12,188 nucleotides of DNA from Pseudomonadota bacterium (lineage in GTDB: Bacteria > Pseudomonadota > Gammaproteobacteria > Enterobacterales > Enterobacteriaceae), in NCBI GenBank assembly GCA_023425455.1, contig JAFACP010000472.1, forward strand, positions 1-12,188, read 5' to 3'. The notes beneath the pieces are model-generated. The model did no database searches. It saw only the letters and a program-made list of their open reading frames with translations, and had not been told where the DNA came from. Positions 7,039 to 12,188 of this stretch are shown here, one piece after another. The position numbers were made by a program, and so were the translations under genes. Position 1 is the stretch's first letter. Each line of letters starts with the position of its first letter.

Positions 7039-7392
7039 AACCACCTCAAATGTGCTTCAAGTAAATCCGTAAGTTTTCAATATATCAAAAATTCTTGTGA
7101 AACTCTTTGCGATTGATGATGTCTAATGAAGCCTTTCCTGTAACAGAACATTTCCAGCAACAGTTATCTCATTCAATTAACGCGGAATTTTCACTTCAAA
7201 ACGCTAATATTGCGCGCCATCATCGCTACATTCATCCAGATTATTCCTAAACGATCAGATGATAAAACCACCAGCGCGCCATCAATATACCTATTACAGC
7301 ATCTTTTTTTTCAACGGCGTCTCAACCGTGGCGGCTTATTTCAATTACACTGCGTTTTTTACTTCGTTTGACCTAAATTGACAGGAGAAAGG
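7039..7392. other. Divergent ompX-rhtA intergenic region
   Basis: This 354-nt A/T-rich spacer has no convincing gene. It contains the ompX ribosome site and extended -10 on the left and the rhtA ribosome site (AGGAG, 7383-7387) on the right. An exact 11-bp direct repeat, GCGCGCCATCA, occurs at 7212-7222 and 7274-7284. A weak rhtA -10 candidate is TACACT at 7346-7351, without a good -35. Confidence 0.6.
7079..7087 (-). promoter_or_regulatory. Candidate extended -10 promoter of ompX
   Basis: On the minus strand TGA-TATATT has the TGN extension and 5 of 6 matches to TATAAT. No -35 resembles consensus, which an extended -10 can tolerate. The transcript would start near 7072 with a leader of about 34 nt. 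Confidence 0.45.
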
Positions 7393-8280
7393 ATGCCTGG
7401 GCTATCCCACAAGACGTCGGTCTGGATACCGGTTGCGGTAATACTCATCGCCATGTTGTCGATTCAGAGTGGCGCATCGCTGGCGAAATCACTCTTTCCG
7501 CTGGTAGGTGCGCCTGGTGTGACCGCACTGCGTATCGCGCTGGGTACCATTATTCTGGTGATCATCTTTAAACCCTGGCGGTTACGCTTCAGGAAAGAGC
7601 AGCGTCTGCCGCTGCTCTTTTACGGGCTGTCGCTGGGGGCGATGAACTATATGTTTTATCTCTCCATCCAGACCATCCCGCTGGGTATTGCCGTTGCGCT
7701 TGAATTCACCGGCCCTCTGGCAGTGGCGCTTCTCTCCTCCCGGCGTCCGGTCGATTTTGTCTGGGTCCTGCTGGCGGTTCTGGGGCTGTGGTTCCTGTTG
7801 CCGCTTGGTCAGAGCGTCTCGAAAATTGACCTGACAGGCGCTGCGCTGGCGCTGGGTGCCGGAGCCTGCTGGGCGGTCTATATCCTGTCCGGACAACGGG
7901 CTGGTGAAGAGCACGGCCCGGCGACGGTGGCGTTAGGGTCGCTGATCGCGGCGATCGTTTTTGTCCCGCTTGGCATGGCGCAGGCCACAGAATCAATCTG
8001 GCAATGGTCGGTTATGCCACTGGGGCTGGCGGTCGCCGTTCTCTCAACCGCGCTGCCCTACTCGCTGGAGATGATCGCCCTGACGCGCCTGCCTACGCGC
8101 ATCTTTGGCACGCTGATGAGTATGGAGCCGGCGCTGGCCGCACTCTCAGGAATGGTTTTTCTCGGGGAAACCCTGACCTTCACCCAGACGCTGGCGCTGT
8201 GTTCAATTATCGCCGCGTCGATGGGCTCCACCCTTACCCTGCGCAGGGAAAGCCGGGTCGAGAGGGTTGATATTAACTGA
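7393..8280 (+). CDS. rhtA: Threonine/homoserine exporter RhtA
   Basis: An inner-membrane exporter of threonine, homoserine and related amino acids, from the drug/metabolite transporter superfamily. The 295-residue length equals E. coli RhtA. Two EamA-type halves are recognisable. The first runs about 12-135, with SIQSGASLAKSLFPLVGAPG and ALEFTGPLAVAL. The second runs about 145-280, with GAGACWAVYILSGQRAG and ALPYSLEMIALTRLPTR. About ten hydrophobic segments are expected, and the tail (RRESRVERVDIN) is hydrophilic. ATG 7393 is preceded by AGGAG and matches the E. coli N-terminus MPG; an upstream in-frame TTG is rejected. It is transcribed alone, divergent from ompX, and is followed by a perfect hairpin that lacks a T tract. 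Confidence 0.96.
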   Translation: MPGLSHKTSVWIPVAVILIAMLSIQSGASLAKSLFPLVGAPGVTALRIALGTIILVIIFKPWRLRFRKEQRLPLLFYGLSLGAMNYMFYLSIQTIPLGIAVALEFTGPLAVALLSSRRPVDFVWVLLAVLGLWFLLPLGQSVSKIDLTGAALALGAGACWAVYILSGQRAGEEHGPATVALGSLIAAIVFVPLGMAQATESIWQWSVMPLGLAVAVLSTALPYSLEMIALTRLPTRIFGTLMSMEPALAALSGMVFLGETLTFTQTLALCSIIAASMGSTLTLRRESRVERVDIN

Positions 8281-8287
8281 GGGTTAT

Positions 8288-8319
8288 TATTCTGCATGGC
8301 TAATTTGCCATGCAGAATA
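8288..8319. repeat. Perfect 13-bp inverted repeat after rhtA
   Basis: TATTCTGCATGGC (8288-8300) is exactly repeated in inverse at 8307-8319 around the 6-nt loop taattt. It begins 8 nt past the rhtA stop codon. Neither strand has a T run after it, so it is not a classical intrinsic terminator. It may protect the 3' end of the rhtA transcript or be a protein-binding site. Confidence 0.8.
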
Positions 8320-8362
8320 CAGGCCAGGACAGCATTGTGTATTATCCGGTGACAATTTTAAT

Positions 8363-8378
8363 CTTATTTATAAATAAG
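8363..8378. repeat. Perfect 16-bp A/T-rich palindrome upstream of dps
   Basis: CTTATTTATAAATAAG is fully self-complementary. It lies about 160 bp upstream of the dps transcription start, in A/T-rich DNA that in E. coli is bound by nucleoid proteins. No function is assigned. Confidence 0.6.
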
Positions 8379-8492
8379 CACATAGCGGGTTCGCCAGGCT
8401 TTAAAAATTAGGAAAGCTCCTGACGCTAAAAGTAAAACACAATGAAAACAATAAATTAAAAATAATAAAACCCTTCACTATTAATTTAATAG

Positions 8493-9083
<591 letters not shown>

Positions 9084-9103
9084 TCATAAGTATTTCCAAT
9101 AAT

Positions 9104-9130
9104 AACCCTCGCCCTGTGGCGGGGGTTTTG
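9104..9130 (+). terminator. Rho-independent terminator of dps
   Basis: CCCTCGCC (9106-9113) pairs with GGCGGGGG (9118-9125), with one T-G wobble, around a 4-nt loop, followed by TTTT. The hairpin is strong but the T run is short. Confidence 0.8.
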
Positions 9131-9274
9131 CACATTTATAGTGCATCACTTTTGCCCGGAAAGCGGCAAAGGTGAATAAAATGTAATAATCACTTCACAC
9201 AACCGTTAATGGAAGATTGTTTTTCCGCCAGAATCTGCGCTAAATATCACCCTGTCGGTTGACCAATACCATCC

Positions 9275-9289
9275 GCACCAAAACGGTGC
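9275..9289. promoter_or_regulatory. NtrC (GlnG) binding site, distal
   Basis: GCACC-AAAAC-GGTGC is a perfect match to the dyad core GCACC-N5-GGTGC. Its centre lies at about -121 relative to the predicted sigma-54 start (9403). Phosphorylated NtrC bound here would contact sigma-54 polymerase by looping. Confidence 0.85.
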
Positions 9290-9303
9290 CTCAGGTTGGT
9301 GCA
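9287..9303. promoter_or_regulatory. NtrC (GlnG) binding site, proximal, overlapping
   Basis: A perfect right half GGTGCA (9298-9303) is paired with a degraded left half TGCCTC at the N5 spacing, centred at about -108. It overlaps the stronger site by a few bases. The two-site arrangement matches that described for E. coli glnHp2. Confidence 0.6.
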
Positions 9304-9373
9304 ATGAAGCGTCATTGCCACGTTTATCGTGCAACGTGTGACATCATCCCCTTTGTAAAACAATAGCTTGTAA

Positions 9374-10189
<816 letters not shown>

Positions 10190-10216
10190 TTATTCTTAGA
10201 TTATGACGTACACTCG

Positions 10217-10245
10217 GGGGCGACCTTTCGCCCCTGTTATTTTTG
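10217..10245 (+). terminator. glnH-glnP intercistronic hairpin, possible partial terminator
   Basis: GGGGCG (10217-10222) pairs with CGCCCC (10229-10234) around a 6-nt loop, followed by the loosely T-rich tgttattttt. The T run is interrupted, so leaky termination or 3' protection of glnH mRNA is more likely than full termination. This would give more binding protein than membrane components, a common pattern in ABC importers. Confidence 0.5.
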
Positions 10246-10274
10246 AACCACGGTAACAGTAACAGGAAACGATC

Positions 10275-10934
10275 ATGCAGTTTGACTGGAGCGCCATCTG
10301 GCCTGCCATTCCTATCTTGCTTGAAGGCGCCAAAATGACCTTGTGGATTTCGGTCCTGGGTCTGGTCGGCGGATTGATTATCGGCCTTGTCGCCGGTTTC
10401 GCCCGCACCTATGGCGGCTGGATAGCTAACCACATCGCACTGGTTTTCATCGAAGTGATCCGCGGCACCCCTATTGTCGTTCAGGTCATGTTTATCTACT
10501 TTGCCCTGCCGATGGCCTTCAGCGACCTGCGTATTGACCCGCTCACCGCAGCCGTTGTCACCATTATGATCAACTCAGGCGCTTACATCGCGGAAATTAC
10601 CCGTGGTGCGGTACTGTCGATTCATAAAGGGTTCAGCGAAGCCGGTCTGGCGCTGGGACTCTCTCGTCGCGAAACAATCCGCCACGTGATCCTGCCACTG
10701 GCGCTGCGCCGCATGCTGCCTCCGCTGGGTAACCAGTGGATCATCAGTATCAAGGATACCTCGCTGTTTATCGTTATCGGCGTGGCTGAGCTTACCCGTC
10801 AGGGTCAGGAGATCATTGCAGGCAACTTCCGCGCGCTGGAAATCTGGAGTGCGGTTGCCGTGATCTACCTGATCATCACGCTGGTTCTGAGCTTTATTCT
10901 GCGTCGTCTTGAAAGAAGGATGAAAATCCTGTGA
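10275..10934 (+). CDS. glnP: Glutamine ABC transporter, permease GlnP
   Basis: The inner-membrane channel subunit for glutamine import, working as a homodimer with GlnQ. It has 219 residues, as in E. coli. About five hydrophobic segments are visible (roughly 18-42, 53-80, 90-107, 150-170 and 186-212). The EAA loop that docks on the ATPase is [25 protein letters not shown] at about 122-146. The segment [11 protein letters not shown] (60-70) is typical of polar amino-acid permeases of the HisM/GlnP group. AGGAA lies upstream of the ATG. The gene follows glnH after 85 nt and its stop overlaps the glnQ GTG start. Confidence 0.98.
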   Translation: MQFDWSAIWPAIPILLEGAKMTLWISVLGLVGGLIIGLVAGFARTYGGWIANHIALVFIEVIRGTPIVVQVMFIYFALPMAFSDLRIDPLTAAVVTIMINSGAYIAEITRGAVLSIHKGFSEAGLALGLSRRETIRHVILPLALRRMLPPLGNQWIISIKDTSLFIVIGVAELTRQGQEIIAGNFRALEIWSAVAVIYLIITLVLSFILRRLERRMKIL

Positions 10935-11653
10935 TTGAATTTAAAAATGTTTCCAAGCACTTTGGTCCAACCCAGGTGCTGCACGATATCGATCTGAACA
11001 TCAAACAGGGTGAAGTGGTGGTCATTATTGGGCCATCCGGCTCAGGAAAATCGACCTTACTGCGCTGCATTAACAAGCTGGAAGAGATCACCAGCGGCGA
11101 TCTGATTGTTGACGGTCTGAAGGTCAACGACCCAAAAGTGGACGATCGCCTGATCCGTCAGGAAGCCGGTATGGTGTTCCAGCAGTTCTATCTGTTCCCG
11201 CACCTGACGGCGCTGGAAAACGTCATGTTTGGTCCACTGCGCGTTCGCGGCGCCAGTAAAGCCGCCGCTGAGGCGCTGGCCAAAGATCTGCTGGCAAAGG
11301 TTGGGCTCGCCGAGCGCGCGCACCACTACCCTTCTGAGCTGTCTGGCGGCCAGCAGCAGCGCGTGGCGATTGCCCGTGCGCTGGCGGTAAAACCGAAAAT
11401 GATGCTGTTTGATGAGCCAACCTCCGCGCTCGATCCTGAACTGCGCCACGAGGTGCTGAAGGTGATGCAGGATCTGGCAGAAGAAGGCATGACGATGGTG
11501 ATTGTGACCCATGAAATCGGTTTTGCTGAGAAAGTGGCTTCCCGCCTGATTTTCATTGATAAAGGGCGGATTGCCGAAGATGGCGATCCACAGGTGCTGA
11601 TCGCCAACCCGCCGAGCCAGCGTCTGCAGGAGTTCCTGCAGCACGTCTCCTGA
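10931..11653 (+). CDS. glnQ: Glutamine ABC transporter, ATP-binding subunit GlnQ
   Basis: The cytoplasmic ATPase that powers glutamine uptake with GlnP and GlnH. It has 240 residues, as in E. coli. All nucleotide-binding motifs are intact: Walker [10 protein letters not shown] (34-42), Q-loop Gln84 in VFQQFYLF, signature LSGGQ (137-141), Walker B MMLFDE (157-162), D-loop SALD (165-168) and H-loop His194 in VTHE. The start is GTG at 10931, overlapping the glnP stop as GTGA, which I believe E. coli shares; AAGGA about 10 nt upstream may assist. Translation is probably coupled to glnP. A strong terminator follows 21 nt after the stop. Confidence 0.98.
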   Translation: MIEFKNVSKHFGPTQVLHDIDLNIKQGEVVVIIGPSGSGKSTLLRCINKLEEITSGDLIVDGLKVNDPKVDDRLIRQEAGMVFQQFYLFPHLTALENVMFGPLRVRGASKAAAEALAKDLLAKVGLAERAHHYPSELSGGQQQRVAIARALAVKPKMMLFDEPTSALDPELRHEVLKVMQDLAEEGMTMVIVTHEIGFAEKVASRLIFIDKGRIAEDGDPQVLIANPPSQRLQEFLQHVS

Positions 11654-11674
11654 TCGGCGGTTGTGAAATCAAGG

Positions 11675-11707
11675 CCGGGTATGCCAACGCATGACCCGGT
11701 TTTTTTT
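11675..11707 (+). terminator. Rho-independent terminator of glnHPQ
   Basis: CCGGGT-ATGC-caac-GCAT-g-ACCCGG forms a 10-bp stem with one bulge, followed by eight T. It ends just before the convergent rlmF stop. Read on the other strand, the tail is only weakly T-rich, so termination of rlmF here is less certain. Confidence 0.9.
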
Positions 11708-11712
11708 GCCCG

Positions 11713-12188
11713 TTACCCCTGGCGGACAGCGTGACGACGTTTGTTATCGTCCATAAAAGTCCAGGCGATAAAGCGGCTCTGTTTCTGGCCCTGCGCCATC
11801 TCTTTTTTCACCACGTTTACCGCTCCAGCCTCGCTAAGGGCGCGGTAAAGTGGCGGCAGATTATCGCCCTTCGAGACCAGTGTGGTAAACCACCCCACCT
11901 GACGGCCATAGGCTTTGCTCTCTGCAATCATTCTGAGAATAAACGCCACCTCGCCCCCTTCACACCATAACTCCTGCTGCTGGCCGCCGAAATTCAGCGC
12001 CGCATCCTTCTCAAGCCCCAGGTTGCGGCGCTTACGCTCGCTGCCTGCACGCGCGGCGGCGGCGGAATCATGAAAAGGAGGGTTACACATGGTGGCGCTG
12101 TACTGCTCATTCTTATGAATGACGCCGTTAAAAATGGCGCTGCTCTCTTTCTGGCGGCGAAGGCGAATGGCGCGACTGAGGCCAGGGT
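11713..12188 (-). CDS. rlmF: 23S rRNA adenine-N6 methyltransferase RlmF, 5' part outside the window
   Basis: The enzyme methylates A1618 of 23S rRNA on N6 using S-adenosylmethionine (E. coli RlmF, formerly YbiN). The visible frame stays open from 12186 to the stop at 11713, giving 157 residues of the C-terminal half; E. coli RlmF is about 308, so roughly half is off the edge. The N6-adenine methyltransferase motif IV appears as CNPPFHDS. The segments [27 protein letters not shown] and [15 protein letters not shown] match E. coli almost residue for residue. An internal ATG at 12090 should not be taken as the start, because the conserved [13 protein letters not shown] segment lies upstream of it. 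The gene converges on glnQ, and the intervening ybiO of E. coli is missing. Confidence 0.96.
   Translation of the reverse strand, partial: PGLSRAIRLRRQKESSAIFNGVIHKNEQYSATMCNPPFHDSAAAARAGSERKRRNLGLEKDAALNFGGQQQELWCEGGEVAFILRMIAESKAYGRQVGWFTTLVSKGDNLPPLYRALSEAGAVNVVKKEMAQGQKQSRFIAWTFMDDNKRRHAVRQG

Noticed and set aside
7039..7044. GTG start for ompX two codons upstream
   Set aside because: That GTG belongs to the ribosome binding site, and the signal peptide begins at the next ATG.
9316..9333. A third NtrC site (TGCCAC, six bases, CGTGCA)
   Set aside because: The half-sites have the wrong spacing (18 bp in total rather than 17), and aligned to 17 bp the left half is mostly mismatched.
11057..11644. 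A 195-codon minus-strand frame opposite glnQ
   Set aside because: It is antisense to intact ABC ATPase motifs and shows no independent coding evidence.

Overview
The window looks like chromosomal DNA from an Enterobacteriaceae bacterium close to Enterobacter, Lelliottia or Kosakonia. The encoded proteins are very close in length and sequence to E. coli K-12 proteins as I remember them. Gene order follows the E. coli rlmF-glnQPH-dps-rhtA-ompX-opgE-mntS-mntR-ybiR block, inverted here. The genus is inferred from this resemblance and was not tested by any search.

Left end (1-2564, minus strand): an almost complete GH1 6-phospho-beta-glucosidase gene and an aldo/keto reductase gene, separated by a strong terminator. 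They sit where E. coli has ldtB next to ybiR, so they are probably lineage-specific cargo. The glucosidase gene carries two identical perfect 12-bp palindromes in front of its ribosome binding site, which look like an operator pair for a regulator not encoded in the window.

Manganese region (2694-4614): mntR and the transporter gene ybiR overlap by 4 nt on the minus strand. Diverging from them is mntS, the 42-residue manganese small protein. The spacer between mntR and mntS holds two tandem MntR-like boxes.

Envelope and export region (4615-8319): opgE (phosphoethanolamine transfer to periplasmic glucans) converges on ompX across a bidirectional terminator. ompX diverges from rhtA (threonine/homoserine exporter). 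A possible four-codon minicistron lies just in front of opgE.

Stress and nitrogen region (8320-11707): dps has a sigma-S-like extended -10 promoter. It is followed by glnHPQ, the glutamine ABC importer, which has a sigma-54 promoter and upstream overlapping NtrC sites. A strong terminator ends this operon. The minus-strand rlmF gene (23S rRNA m6A1618 methyltransferase) runs off the right edge. The mechanosensitive channel gene ybiO, found between glnQ and rlmF in E. coli, is absent here.

I see no CRISPR array, tRNA, rRNA, transposase or phage gene. Most of the window is conserved core genome. The less familiar signals are regulatory: the paired palindromes, the tandem manganese boxes, the opgE minicistron, and perfect inverted repeats around rhtA and dps.
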